A DNA stretch of 64,000 bases from Ctena decussata (taxonomy: Eukaryota > Mollusca > Bivalvia > Lucinida > Lucinidae). The notes beneath the pieces are model-generated. The model was given only the letters and a program-made list of their open reading frames with translations. It was not told where the DNA came from and searched no databases. The translations under genes were made by a program, and so were the position numbers. The stretch spans positions 99,470,502 through 99,534,501 of the forward strand of contig OZ022501.1 of NCBI GenBank assembly GCA_963989385.1, read 5' to 3'. Positions 10,915-24,400 of the stretch are shown here, piece after piece (within the stretch, counting starts at the first letter, position 1; each line of letters begins with the position of its first letter).

Positions 10915-11992
10915 TAGAGCTTTACAAGCGGCACATAATACGCCCATTTTAGTGTCATGAAGGAGTAACAGAATGACCAAGAGCGTTAACAAAAGGATGT
11001 ACAGGTGGACAAACAGGGGCAACAACTCCTTAAATTTATCACATCAAATACTATTAGTATACCAAAAATCAGCTTCCAAGGTGAAGTGGCTCAGAAGTTG
11101 AGAAATGCTGAAGTCTAACAAGGGAGATAACTCATAAACTATGTAATCTAGAGTTACCAATCTTGGTGCTAATTCATTCCCTTGACAATTTACACATCAC
11201 TATTCAGTGGTGTTAAATATTTTAAACCATTAAGGAGTTACAGAGTAAACAAGAAATTTATGCAAGGGCAGATAATTCAGAAACTAAGTTAGCCAGAGTT
11301 GTGGTTCCTGCTCAGGAAATATTGCCCCCATTATTATGCACATTCCTACACAGTTTCATTAAAATATGTCAAAAGGTTAAGGAGTTATGGAGTGAATGGG
11401 AATAGCCTAAAAATACTAATCAAAGTTACTCTAATGTTAAGTGAGGGGGGGGGGGGGGGGGGGGGGGGGGCAACCATTTTTATATGCGACCCATTGTCTT
11501 GTGGTAATGCACATTGCTATACAGTTTCATTAAGATATTCCAAACGGTTACCATGTTATGCTATGCACAAGATGAGTATACCCAAATATAGCCTAAAACC
11601 TAATCAAAGGGATGTAACTCCAAAAAAAAAAATAAGGGAGAGCAACCATTACTGTATGCAACACATCTATGGGTCTTCATACACATTGCTATGAAGTTTT
11701 ATCAAGATATCCCAAACAGTTATCTTGTCATGGCCATACAAAACAGTTATCTAGTTATGGCATGCAAAAGATTAATAGGGAAAAAATAAAGGGGCATTAC
11801 TTGGAAACTAAGAAAGGGAAACAACCATACTAAGAAAGGAGGGGCAACCATTCTTATACGAGGCATGTTCCCCAACCTAATACATATTCCTATGAAATTT
11901 CATGAAGATATCCCAAATGGTTACTGAGTTATGGCGGGCACAAGAATGTTGACAGACGAAGGGATGGACTGTGCCATGTCATAATACATCCG
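10915..11992. repeat. Degenerate tandem-repeat element with poly-G tract
   Basis: Diverged units of about 150-180 bp each contain an ACATTCCTA-TTTCATTAA-AAGATAT block followed by an AAACGGTTA-GTTATG block (near 11335, 11510, 11690 and 11880). An unbroken G run lies at about 11443-11470. It starts and ends with ATAATACGCCC/ATAATACATCCG-like sequence. No coding signal. Confidence 0.55.
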
Positions 11993-12139
11993 TTTTTTCA
12001 AAACAGACATACAAAAAGCTAAAAAGTCTTGGATCATTAATTATCCCCTGCTGCTAGCCAAATTTGGGACATTGTTAATAGTACATTTCTTACATTCTCA
12101 CACAATATGTGGACTATTTTATCTTCCAGAGGGCGAAAA

Positions 12140-12260
12140 CAAAATGCAACTTAGCCTCTCACGTCACGGGCGTCAAGTTTGCTAGCGACGTTTTTAACCG
12201 GTTTTAGTGACGTCATTAAAATTGGGTGACGTCACAAACCCATGATCTATCAAACGTCAT
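12140..12260. promoter_or_regulatory. Cluster of TGACGTCA-like sites
   Basis: GTGACGTCAT (about 12210) and GTGACGTCAC (about 12228) lie close together, with CACGTCACG, GCGACGTTT and ACGTCATCC nearby. TGACGTCA is the known CREB/ATF site. No transcription start or gene is visible nearby, so any function is speculative; the motifs could belong to a repeat (similar ones occur at 24540-24610 and 31490-31530). Confidence 0.25.
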
Positions 12261-12504
12261 CCGATATGCTTGCGCGTCCATTTTGTTCATTTAAAATTAA
12301 AATAGTCAAAAAATGAAAAAGTCTGGTTGCTAATATAAGAAAGATGTTGCCAGTAATAAGATAGAAATTTCTTATATGAGCTGAGAGCCTATCTTATATA
12401 GGAAAAGGTGGGAGAAAATGTTATCTTCCCATGATCAAATTTTTTGTTTCAAGGCTGTAACTCTTACCTTTTGGAAGAAATTCATGAAACCTATGGATGG
12501 AAGG

Positions 12505-12690
12505 ATGACACAGGATTTTGCGTCAACAGTATTTCAGTCATATCAGGATGATGGTAGGGTGATTTTGAAAGGCTGTGTACAATATGACCCCGTTTACCGT
12601 TAAATGATCCCCTCCAGGGGGAACGAACCCAGGACTGCTAGGTCAGCAGGCTAGTGCTTAACCCAATGAGCTACAGGGCTTTCACAAATA
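12505..12690 (-). mobile_element. tRNA-derived SINE, family 1
   Basis: On the minus strand the head holds TAGCTCATTGGGTTAAGC (A-box like) and GGGTTCGTTCCCC (B-box like), the internal RNA polymerase III promoter of a tRNA-like SINE. The body downstream (ACGGTAAACGGGG, CCATCATCCTGATATGACTG) is shared with 22760-22930 and in part with 32487-32530. It is not a functional tRNA gene: the body continues past the tRNA unit and the acceptor stem is poor. Confidence 0.75.
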
Positions 12691-12699
12691 TGTTTGCTT

Positions 12700-13620
12700 T
12701 ACACAAACGCTGTGGTGCATATAAAATGAACAGCTTAGAAGCTTTGTGAGTAATCTGCTCTCAGCTGATGATGATCAGTTCTGATCATGTCAAATTTTGT
12801 GCCCTGGCTAAGACTTCTTATTCCTGTTGGACTGTTTCATTTAACTCACAAATGCATTCAATTTACTAAGACTGCTTTTACAAGACAGACAACTCTTTGT
12901 ATCTTTGAGGTATCTACCCTTGACAAAATTTCTTGTCACACAATAGCTCCTTAACATTTTGAAATATTGTCATGAAACTGCAGACATGCATTTATCTGAA
13001 TGAGCTGAAATGCCCTGAATAAGAAAGACAACTTTTGGTCTGTGCGTTATTTGCCTTTGGCAAAATCTTGTTTGAGCTGTAGCTTTGGAATATTTATATG
13101 AAATTACACTCCTCTTAATGATACAAAATACCAACAACAGGAAAGCAACTCTATGACTAAAAACTTACAAGTTATCTGCCCTTGATATTTTTATAGGGGC
13201 TACAGCTCCACATCTGTTGGTATTATTTTCATATGCATTTACCTTATGAGTGTGAATTGTCAAGAATAAGAAATACAGCTCTTGGTATTGAATTCATGAG
13301 TTGCCAGCCCTTGTCAAAATAACATGTACAGGCTATACCACCTCAACCCTTTGGAATTTTTTCCTGAAACACCATAACGAGATGAAATGTTACAGACAAG
13401 GAAAACTTCTCTTGTACAGTAAATTTATGAGTAATCTGTCTTTATCAGAATTCCTTGTCTTGGCTATAGCTGCATTACTTTTGTACTAATTTCAGGTAAC
13501 TTCTACCAAGTGCTCATCATATTAAATGATACAAAATGTCAAGAATGAAAAAGACAACTTTCGGTCTTTTAGTGAGAACTTCATGTTATGACCACAGCTC
13601 TTTATTATATATATAAACAG
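12700..13620. repeat. Degenerate roughly 150-bp tandem repeats
   Basis: Recurring blocks are TTGACAAAAT, GGCTATAGC/GAGCTGTAGC, TTTGGAATATT, ATGAAA.. and AATAAGAAAGACAACT-TTGGTCT (near 13017, 13266 and 13545). About six diverged units are discernible. Short frames inside are by-products. Confidence 0.5.
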
Positions 13621-13654
13621 AAAAAGTTGAAAATAATTTCAATCACATTGCATG

Positions 13655-13885
13655 TGTTTATTTGAGCCAAGACACAAGAAAACCAACAAAGTGGTTATGT
13701 GCACAGCGCAGACTCAGATCAGCCTGTGCATCTGTCCAGTCTGGTTTGTCTGCTGTCCGCATGGAGAAAGCTTAGTTCCACAGCTATTATGTAAGCGCTT
13801 AGCAAAGACTGAGTTGACTGGGCGGATGCCTAGGCTGATCTGAGTAGACTGGGTGCACATGCCACTTTGTTGGATTTGTTGCTCA
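13655..13885. mobile_element. About 225-bp MITE
   Basis: Outer inverted ends are AACCAACAAAGTGG and CCACTTTGTTGGATT. Inner blocks CAGACTCAGATCAGCCTG and GCTGATCTGAGTAGACTGG also face each other. It is homologous to 515-690. Confidence 0.65.
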
Positions 13886-14609
13886 TTTATAGATGATTAA
13901 AAGCATGAAAAGTAAATATTGTGTACTGATCCTAAATACTAGGACACAACAGACTCAGAAGCAAACTGATCAGGGTCTGCATGGTGTGCCAGTCCACCAT
14001 CGTGTTTGTCTCCCCTACAACTGGCAGAATGTAAGACACAAGCATTTGTTTTCCGTGTCAGTGTTTGCTTCATAAACTTTTGTCCAGCTTTCAGGATTAG
14101 CTCTGTGTGAAGATGGATTGGCAGGCAACCCGACCTTTGTGCAGAGGGGGTTTTTTTTATGCTTCACAAATTTTTGGATATTACAGAAATTGTTTAAGGT
14201 GTCCCTATATTTAGGATAATTATGGAAGCCAAAACTAAAACATGACTTAGACAACCTGATTTGCCATGAATCTAACACATGAAGTTGCTTGATGCATTGG
14301 TGAGAAAAGCATTTCACTTGACTAAGGCTTGAAATAGAATGTTACTACACACAGCTTCTTTTGCCTCGAAGGAAAGTATTTCTCCTCACTTCTCTAGGGC
14401 AAACTCTCCCCTTTCAGAGTAGCCCACTTTTTGGAAGAGTTTAGTTGTACAGAGAAGTTAATGGGAAATCACAAAAATCCATACAACTTAATAATATAAA
14501 GTTTCTGTTCTTGTTTAGTTCCTCTCAAAATGTAAAACTGGGTGGAAGCCTTCTTATTTCATGTAATATTTAACATATTAAGTCTCACTTCATTAGCAGA
14601 TGTAGACAC

Positions 14610-14830
14610 TGATCAGCTCCAGAACTCCACCAGACAAGGTGCAATTTTAAGAATAATTCTGAGATATCTTTTTTATTTAGAACTCAGTAACCCTCCCCCC
14701 CCCCCCCCCCCCCCCCCCCCCCATAAGAACCGTCCTGGCAAGATTCTAGTGAGGGGTCACAATATATATTTTATGGATAAATATGCAAATTATCTCAAAA
14801 TTATCACTGTTACCCCCTCTTATATAGGCA
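14610..14830. mobile_element. MITE copy (GCTCCAGA ends) with poly-C tract
   Basis: Shares AGAATAATTCTGAGATA and GAACCGTC..GAGGGGTCACAATATAT with the copies at 10035-10228 and 16425-16615. A run of about 29 C residues (about 14694-14722) interrupts the centre; it makes a spurious poly-proline frame. Confidence 0.6.
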
Positions 14831-14984
14831 ATATCTCAGAGGCTGCAGCACAGAGATTATGTTATGTTAGCACATGTCACAGAGCACATTTTCTTGCATC
14901 ACATATATCACTACAGCTACAAATGTCTGTCCGTCTGTATCACAAGCTGTGCACACTGTCACTATCCATTTTCTTTTAATTTCT

Positions 14985-15227
14985 GGGCCCAGTTGTTCAA
15001 AGCATTGTAAGCTTAATGCAGTCATTAGTCAAGGATTTGTAAATTCTTCTAGTACCCATAAAATTGAGTGTCTTTGTATTTTTTGCTGAAAAAATGTGAG
15101 AAGCTTTTGCAATGCAAAAGCTCATCACAATTTTTCAGCAAAAAAGGTGGTGATTTTGTGTATAATACATTTGAAATTTTAACATCTAGTAAACTAACAA
15201 CATAGTTAATTTTAAACAACTGGGCTC
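14985..15227. mobile_element. About 243-bp foldback element
   Basis: GGGCCCAGTTGTTCAAA at the left is inverted as TTTAAACAACTGGGCTC at the right. A second inner hairpin (TTTTTGCTGAAAAA-TGTGA and inverse) centres near 15107. It lies just 3' of the PITHD1 stop codon, possibly in its 3' UTR. Confidence 0.65.
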
Positions 15228-15364
15228 TGATGGCACTAATATGCTAACAAGCATGCATAAAAGTTTGCTGATAACTCAGTCCATAGCACTTTTAAAAGGA
15301 ATAGAAAGAAGCACAATGTACATATATTGCAATAAATTAAAGTCACTTTTTCACAGTCCCACTA

Positions 15365-15466
15365 TCAGTGTATCTCGTGGCCAACATTGTCCATCAAATT
15401 AGTTTTGTGATCAGCAATATTTGCTGAGGCTTCGTAAGTACAGATCGTAACTTCGTGTCTATGAGC
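15365..15466 (-). CDS. PITHD1: PITHD1 exon 6 and stop
   Basis: Acceptor TTGCAG, then AHRHEVTICTYEASANIADH, a variable tail of 13 residues and TGA at 15367-15365. The HEVTICxYEASANxADH run is a family signature; tail length is as in other PITHD1 proteins. Confidence 0.95.
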   Translation of the reverse strand, partial: AHRHEVTICTYEASANIADHKTNLMDNVGHEIH

Positions 15467-18400
15467 CTGCAACGTAAGCATAAAAATCATTACGTTAAAT
15501 AACCGAACTATAACCATCTAGAGATGTAACAAGCTTACTTAAACCTACTCAAATGTAAAACCAAGAGCCTCATCCCCAAAAAAGAATCCCAAATCTCCAA
15601 ACCAATTCTAAGTCTAACATGACGTTAACATTTTCCCCACTGAGCCTATAGGAAGTGCTGCCGTGTGAAAATTTGTGATAAATCACATTAATGCTTGGCA
15701 TGCACATTTTGCACCTTCATGATGTTGAATGTAAACATTTGTAACTTCTGGCAGCATCTGCCTCAAAAGAGTCCATTAGAAAACGTCGCAATATCCATGC
15801 AATTTGTTCGTATTTAATGTTAGAATCGAAATGATGTTTCCTTACCCTTGAATTATCGCAGATTAACGTGTTGTTGGGCAGATACGAATATTAATTCATG
15901 CTGGCCTGCAGTTGTTGTGAATATTTCGTGAACTGCCCTCCAACAACATGTTGTTTTTTTGGGGTTTTTTTGCCCTCCAACAACATGTGTTTATGATAAT
16001 TCATGGGCAAGGAAAATTTCTTAATCAAGGTCTGCCATCCCACTTAACGGTAATAAAGTATATTCCAACTTCCTCAGCTCTATCTCGATTGCTAATAATC
16101 AACATAACAAACACCCTAATCCCACTCCACTATACTAGAAGTACATTGTATCCCCATTTACATGAATTAACACTACTTGACTCTAACAAATTTACTTCTC
16201 GTCCCTTTAGTCACCACTTATACACACATTTGTGGTCTTAACATTTCACTTGAGTAACAGTGCAATAATTACAGGTTAGTGTCAAATTCTCAGCAGTGAT
16301 TTGGGAAAATAGTGATCAGATTTCATGAATGTTCAGGATCAATTGAGGATCTGATCACACTGCATGTGACTGCTGAGACATCTACTCTTTGTTTGCTGGT
16401 CTTATACATGGCCCAGAGCCCTAGACAAGAGGGAGTATTTGGTGATAATTTGGGATAGTTTTTGTTGATTCTGGATAAAACCATTTGTTGTAACCCCTCA
16501 TCTGAACCGTCTCAAAGAGACGGTTCAGATAAGGGGTCACAATATATGGTTTCAATGAGAAATAAACAAAATCATCCCTCAATTATTATCAAATACCCCT
16601 CTTATCTAGAGCCCTGAATTGTCCTAATGGTGACCCATTTGCTCACCCTGTAACCAGGCTTACCTGTGTAAAATCACCTTTCAGACCTATATAATACACT
16701 TTAGTTGTTTCAGCACCAAAATTTGAGGGAAAATGGATGGAAATACTCTCACACTGGTTAAATCTTGCAGCCCTGGAATAATACAGGAATATCATTAGCG
16801 CCTTTAACAAAATAGCACATCTCGGAAGTGACTAACATCCCAACATTCCTTCTGACCCCTCCCCACCCCTTCCTCCTGTCCCAAAACCATGCTTATATTA
16901 ATGTTACCCTATTAATCAATCAATCAGGTAAAAAAAATCCTGCTACTTTCATGAAAAAGGTAAATTCATCTTTTATTTTAGTCCTAGTCAAATCTATAAC
17001 ACTAGAAATTGTGTTTGTGGAACACTATGCCCCCAACCATATGCTTGTCACTATAGGTGTCAAACTTTAGAATGTCTAAGTCTGAAAAGGAGTCACCTAA
17101 TCTTTACTAAAATATTAAACTCATCAAAAACTACTACATGTATTATACCAAATATCAGCTTCCTAGATTAAGCAATTTAGGAGTTGGAAAAATGCAAAAA
17201 TTCAAACAAGGGCTGTTACTCCATCAAAATTTTTACGGAATTCTCCCAAAAGTTACTCAGGTAATGTACGCTTCATATCTGATCAGTATACGAAATATCA
17301 AGGCCATAACTGAAACACTTTTTGAGATGTCTTGCTAACAAGACATCCATCTCATGTTTTTGAAGTGGCATAACTCCAAAATGAGGCATAACTTGGGAAA
17401 AAAAAGACAATAAACGTCAGTTATATTTCCATGAGGAATCCATATAAAATTTCTAAACCCTATGCCCAGTGGTTCTGGAGCTCAGATGCTGCATAAGTAT
17501 TGAACATCAGGAGAAGTAACTCCATTATTGATGAATGCAGAGTTACCTAACCTGTACTAAAGTATTTAACTCATCAAGAACTACTACTATACCGAAAATC
17601 AGCTTCCTAGCTTAAGCAGTTCAAAAGTTGGAAAAATGCCAAATTCAAACGAGGGCCATAACTCCATCAAAATTTTACGGACTTGTCCCAAAAGTTAATC
17701 AGGTAATCAACTCCTCATACTCGGTCAGTGTACCAAATATCAAGGCCATAGCTCAAATACTTTTTGAGATATCTTGCCAACAAGATAGTCATCTCATTTT
17801 TCTAAAAGGGGCATTACTCCAAAATGGGGCATAATTTGGAAAAGATATGTGGTCAGCTATTTTTTCATGAGGAATCCATATATGAAATTTCAAGACCCTA
17901 GCTAGCAGGGTTCCAAAGTTACAGTAAGTATGAACCAGAGGACCATTGGTCCTGTAGCTCACCTGAGTCCATTCATCCTCAGCACTCAAGGGTAGGTAAC
18001 TCTAAAGTAAATTGTACAATGTGGCCTAATTTCAACGTTGACTGAGTTGTTAGTCTATGGAAACTTTAAAATGTCATAGAAATGAAACCACGTGGGCAAC
18101 AATAATAGAAAACAATATTTATGTAGTGGCTAATGTCATGAACATGTATGCAAAGAATCAGCTTCATCCCCCTATATAGTTTTTGAAGAAAAGATGTTTG
18201 AATATTTTTTCAATTTTTTTTCCTTTATGTTGCCATCATGGCAACTAATCAAATTCGGTGATTTGGACAAAATTAATATGAATATGAATCATAGAGGACT
18301 ACTCAAGAAACATTTCTGTAGGAAAAAATCCAAGTAACTGCAGTCAGATAGCAAAAACTGCGGATTTCCATTTTTCCCATTATAAGCCAATGGCAACTTT

Positions 18401-21400
18401 AAGTTGCCATAGCAACCAAACTGCTGAGGCAATTGCCAAAAAAAAAGTATTTTTATAAAAGATAGTACCAAGATCCTTATTGTGAACTTTGAGCTTTATT
18501 GGTTGCACAGTTTCTGAGGAGATGATTTTTGAATATTCTTTCTATTTTCAACCATTCGGTTGCAATGGCAATCAGCCAAATAGCTCAATTTGCATAAATT
18601 TGATATGGCTGGTTGGGGACTACTCAAGGAACATTTCTATGAAAGTTTTGTCGAAATATCTGCAGTGACATAGCAATAAATGCAAATTCCATTTTCCCAT
18701 AAAAGTCAATGGCAACTTTAAGCTGCCATTGCAACCAAACTGCTGGAGTAATTGCCAAGAAAAGTATTTTTATACAGGGTAGTACCAGGATCCTTTCTGT
18801 GAAGCTTAAGCTTTATTGATTGCATAGTTTCTGAGGAGAAGATTTTTGAATTTTTTAACCATTTGGTTGCCATGGCAACCAGCCAAATTGTGCAATTTAT
18901 AGAAATTTCACGTGGTTGATAGAGGACTACTCAAGGAACATTTCTGTAAAACATTTGTCAAAATATCTACAGTGACATAGCAATAAATGCAAATTTTCAA
19001 TTTTTCCCATACAAGTCAATGGAAACTTTAAGTTGCCATAGCAACCAAAGTTCCAAAGAGATTTGGATAAAAAACAGTATTATTGGTTCCCCCTGCCTAT
19101 AGATGCTGTATATGAAATTTGGTAACAATGGGCCTTGTAGTTTCAGAGGAGATGTCGTTTGAAAATATTGACAGACGGACGACGGATGCCTGCCTATACT
19201 ATAAGCTCACCTGTGAGCCTTCGACTCAGGTGAGCTAAAAAGTGTGATGCACGGACGGACGGACGGACAGACAAGCCAACAGCAATATGCCCCACCAACT
19301 TTTTCAAGGCTGGGGGCATAATGACTGTTAATAACGGGACATCAGGGTAATGTCAAACAGCAGCTTTAGGATCTGGCTAATCCATGTCTACTATTTTCTT
19401 TTTATTAACATGGTACAAGTTTCTCATATCACCAGACGGTATAAAGAGCTGCAATGTGAAAACAGGTTGCCAAAGATGAATGCTCAAATCAGTTTCTCAT
19501 CTGTTGAAGTCTGGCTGCAGAATTCATTTTGTGCTTAAAGATTTTTCTCATGTTGCATGCCAATTGCAGTCTCAGCTCGGACTGCAGGATGTGCAGTTTT
19601 GTCTTATCCTTTGCTGTTCTCATATCTGTTAAGCATCCTGTTTGCATGTCACAACTTGAATCAACATTTTCACTCTAAATGGGTAGAATTAAAGTACATT
19701 AATTAACTAAACGGGAAAAAATATATACTTTGTAGCATATTCTAAGGCTCCAGTAGTATCTGGATACATTTCAAACTCCTGGTCAGGTGAACTGCCTGTG
19801 TCATCAAACGTCATACCGGGCCGATTCTTAAATCTAGGAAAAACAGTACAACGGTAAGAGTAAAATCCAAATAGGCAACAATCAAATTCTCTGTAACTGA
19901 AGTAGCCATTTTAGACTGGAAACCCATCTTTGGGACATATCCAAACAGTGCAAACCAAATTAAGACGCCACTGAATGCGGCGTCTAATCAGGGTCAACAC
20001 TGCTTGCTTACAGAATTTCTTTGAAAAATACAATAAAAGTGAAAACATTCAACAGAAACCCCTAAAACAAGAAATGGACTCATCCCAATAACAAGAATGG
20101 ACCAGTTCACTGGTCAAAAAAGTGTTATCTGATATTTGGCTTCATTTAAGCCCATAAGCTCAGGACTGCAATCTAAATATGCAACATTAAAACTAACTGT
20201 TACAATACTAATGTTTCCTTCATCTATGCCCATAAGCTCTGGACCACAATCTAAGAATCTATGACATTTTATTCGAGATTTGGTTTATATTATGTAAGAC
20301 TTCCTGCAAAATAATCTAAATAATTAAAACAAGAGCTGTCGCCTGACAGCATAGCTCGCCTGAACTGGCACTTGCCCATCTCGCAAGCATTTTTTCCTAT
20401 GCCTTGCACTACATAAAACTTCATGCAAGCATGTCCAAGTATTATCAACGTATTTCTAAACAAAAACTTTAAGATAAGATTCTATGTCAATGACCTTGAC
20501 TTCAGGGTTATCCAGCAGAGTGTGGGTAGTATTTTGTGAAAACTCAAGCCAGTATCTAACATCAGTTCAAGTATAAACTTAATCAATCCACTATGAAACA
20601 GTATGCTATCAAAATACTTAAACAAAACCCCCAATTTCTAAGCCCGTGACCTCAAGGTCACTGAGTGGGGTGGGAGTGGTACTCTGCAAAACTTTGGACC
20701 ATCATCTAACAACACTACAAATACCAAAAGAATCCATTCAAGAAAAAGGGAGATATACTTAAATGTAAAACTTTAAAGTGAGTGTGACCTAATTTCTGAC
20801 CCCTAAGCCCCACCCTAGGGTCTGACTATGGGGCATAGTGTTATGTAATGAAAGGTTATGATATGATATGATTATGTTCCAAATATGGGAGGGTTCTTGC
20901 CAGTGGTTGCTGAGATATGTTTAAAAAACTTTGTCGTAAAACTTTAAAGTGAGTGTGACCTAATTCTTTACCCCTCAGCCCCACCCCAGGGCCCTATCCA
21001 AGGGTATAGTGTTACCTGATGAAAGTGTTACAGAATAGAAGGATATGCTATGATATGATTATATTCTAAACATCAAAGGGTTCTGGCCAGTGTTTGTTGA
21101 GATTTGAAAGTTTAAAAAAACTTTGTCGTAAAATTTAAAGTGTGACGCCAAGGCCCAAGCCAACACCCACGCCAACGCCAATGCCCACGCCCAAGTCAAA
21201 GTGAGAACAATAGCTCTCTGTACTTAAGTACAGGTGAGCTAAAAATGTTTCACAGTAACTGCAGTTTTACAGAGACATATTCGGGAATTGTCAGGCTGAT
21301 AGTTAGGGGATACATCTTTTAAGGTGAATGGGTACTTTCAAGGGAAGCAACTCTACTATTTCTCAGTCTCCCTTTGCAACAGTGGTCAACCCTGATACGA

Positions 21401-24400
21401 AAGAATTTGCTTCTTCTGGAGCAATTTTTTTTCTTTAAGAGTAGACTCAATATTGGAAGAGCTACATATATATTCTCTCAAGGAAAGCAAACAGGAAAAC
21501 AAAGAGGTTACTCTCCTCTGTAAAACTGATGGAAAACTATGGAGAGGTTATGATACAACTTTAAAAATTCTCCACATAAATGAAACTATCTTGATGTGAT
21601 AGTTCCTATATGGGATCATAATTTCGGGATCTTTTTATTTCTCTGTATACTTATATATAGAGAGAAATTGAAAGATGCAAAAATTACCAGATAATCCTGT
21701 TATCCAAAATAAAGATTATCTAATAACAACTTCTGGATTTTTTTTTTTTTTTTTTCTCTGCAAAGTATGTTAAAACCATCCACACAAAGCGCTTCTGGTG
21801 AAAAGACAGAACTCACAACGTTATGAAGCATTACTGGGCATTCCTTTTACCTTATAATATCTTTGGTCACCAATGTCTTGAAAAACAACTTATTGCTATG
21901 TGGCCATGGGCATTCATCAAAGAAATATCATCAGATAATCCCCTAGATGATGATACAGTCTAACATGTCTTAAGCAAGCACCCTTGGGAAGGACCATAAC
22001 TGCTTGCTTAAGGGAGGTGCTTGCTTAATACAGGTTGATTTACACTGAAAAAGCTAATTTGTGATATGAGATTTTCACTGGGTGGTTGCTTAGTCCCGGT
22101 GAGCGATGATTTTTTCTGACAATCGTCATCGATTTTTTCTGACAATTAGTGTCTCGTAAGCGTGACGAAGCAAAAGGGTAACTGAATAAACTTATTTTCA
22201 ATTTTTTTCTCCTGATCTTTTGCGAACAGGCTGTTTTCTGAAGCATTTTATGAGCGCATTTAGTCGTTTGTCACATTTTTTCTGTGAAATAACCTCTGCA
22301 AACCAAGGACGAAAATTACAGCAAATGTCAAGGATTTGCTCCTACAACGAATTTAATGTCCCGGATTTTTTCCTACAGTGTCCCGGATTTTCTCCTACCA
22401 CATATATTGCATTTCAGAGACCCAAAACTCGGATTATAGACTCAGCAATTAGAGTTTTTAGTGTGTGATCTAATTTTATTTCGCCGATTGAACATCAGAA
22501 GCATTACTGACATGTATGCCGTGGTATGCCTCAAGGAAAACTATCACTACAGGTGTTCATGAGTGAAAAAATTCATTACACGACAGAAAGAGAGCATTTT
22601 TTTTTATCTTTTATGCTTAATAACTACAGTGCCTTATACTTTATAATTACAGTGATCAGATTGTTTCAAGTTGATATTGCTGGCACCAGAGAATTAACCT
22701 TTCTCCTTGCCATTTCGCTTCAGTGTGGTGTTGCCAAGCGTTGATGGATGAATGACTCCTTTTAAAAAGTATTTCAGTCAGATAAAGACGACGGTAGGGG
22801 GATAATGAAAAGCTATGTGCAGTGGAATCCCGTTTACGATGTATAGATGTCTGCCTTTAGCAGGTATCGAACCAGGGACCGCTAGATCAGCAGGCCAGCG
22901 CTTAACCGACTGAGTTACCTGGGCTGCTGTTGCTCAGCGTGTTTAGTGGTATGATATCGGGTGTAAACGCTGTTTGCCCCAAGAGGATGGTGTGGAAGTG
23001 TCTAACAAAAGCAAAACCAAAGAGTGCCCATCAAATCATAAAAAGTTTGCAGTGGAGGCCCTATTAGCAAATTCATTGATTTAGTAGGCCCTACATCCTT
23101 AAATACGGCCATAGGCCTACTCATACTTGTGAATCCATTATATAACCTAATTGCTGTTTGAATAAACTGCATTGACTGAAATGCCAGCATTAGATAGTCT
23201 GACGTCACTGTGACCTTGGACGTCACAAGATCTCTGATGTGGCGTCATAAACTACGCAAAATCAAAGTCAGGAGATCTACTCCCACCCACGTGTTTTCAC
23301 CATCTTCTTCGATTTGCCAGATAATTTCCAGGTAAAATTTTGTTTGCGCACATTTGTACAGTTGATTACTTTTCGAGTATACACGGGGGTAATACCAATT
23401 TGCTTACCTGTGCTGTCGACCGAACCGTACAAAGACGCCATTTGAAGATGCCAAAAGGAAGTGGCTCGGGACAGAGAAGGAGGTAGTAAGCAGTACCAGT
23501 TATGGTAGATGACACATGTATATTATAATGAGGTGGTTGTCGACCGAATGATACTTCTGTCGACTGTCTCGGTCGACAACCACTTTAGCATGTATAGAAA
23601 CTGACTGGCTCTGTTGACAGCACAGACGTGGGAAATTGGTGTTAGCCCCGTGCTTCACTATGTATTTCATTGTCGTGCTCAGTGAATAACTGTTTATGAA
23701 CAGATTTTGTAGGTGTGTTAATTTTTCGAATTTTTTGGACTGGACTTTGTGTGATTGTTCTTGTGTGTATTGACACCTTGTTGTTTGCAAACTGGATATT
23801 TTGTATGTCACATCTAAAGAACTGCCTAACACATCAAATACTCTTGCTTTCTATTTTATTAGGTTCCCTTCTGCATTACAAAGCGGCCACAGAAGACAAA
23901 GTGTTTCGTTTGGATGTTTTTCAACACAATGTCGAAGGGTCGTAGTGGCATCAGGAAATGACTTGAGACAGTATTTGCATTTACTGTTTTTGCGTTCATC
24001 CTGCAAATGATGAAAAAATCGAAACTATGAACCCTTCGGAAGCAAGGAATACGTAAAAAACATTACAACAGAAGTCATTTTTTTCAAACTTGAATCTTCT
24101 CTTCAAGTGCAGATTACACTGAGTCTGCTATTTTCATTTTTTGGAAGTGTTCCATTTTTCTAAACAAATCTAACATTTCAAATCTTATTTAACTTCACAT
24201 GAAGCTGGAGGTGCTGTGCGACTATTAAAAGTTCCCCCGTACTCCATCATAGTGTAATAAGTGCTGTGTGGTGGCCGAAAAACGTCTCGCCAAACTTCAC
24301 CATAGGGCAGATTATATAATTTTCTGGTCATTTTTGAAACATTTGTTTCATTTTGAGTCATTCTGAAAATAGAGTGGCCGAACCGCTGCTAGGGGCATGG

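Noticed and set aside
12605..12690. Free-standing tRNA gene (also 22852-22930, 25125-25203, 35130-35208)
   Set aside because: A- and B-box motifs are present but the cloverleaf is poor and a repeated body follows; these are SINE heads.
14542..14979. Frame with a poly-proline run
   Set aside because: The prolines come from a C homopolymer inside a MITE; no domain or splice context.
18289..18471. Minus-strand frame within the 17934-19241 element
   Set aside because: Generated by the tandem core; the same sequence recurs with stops in neighbouring units.
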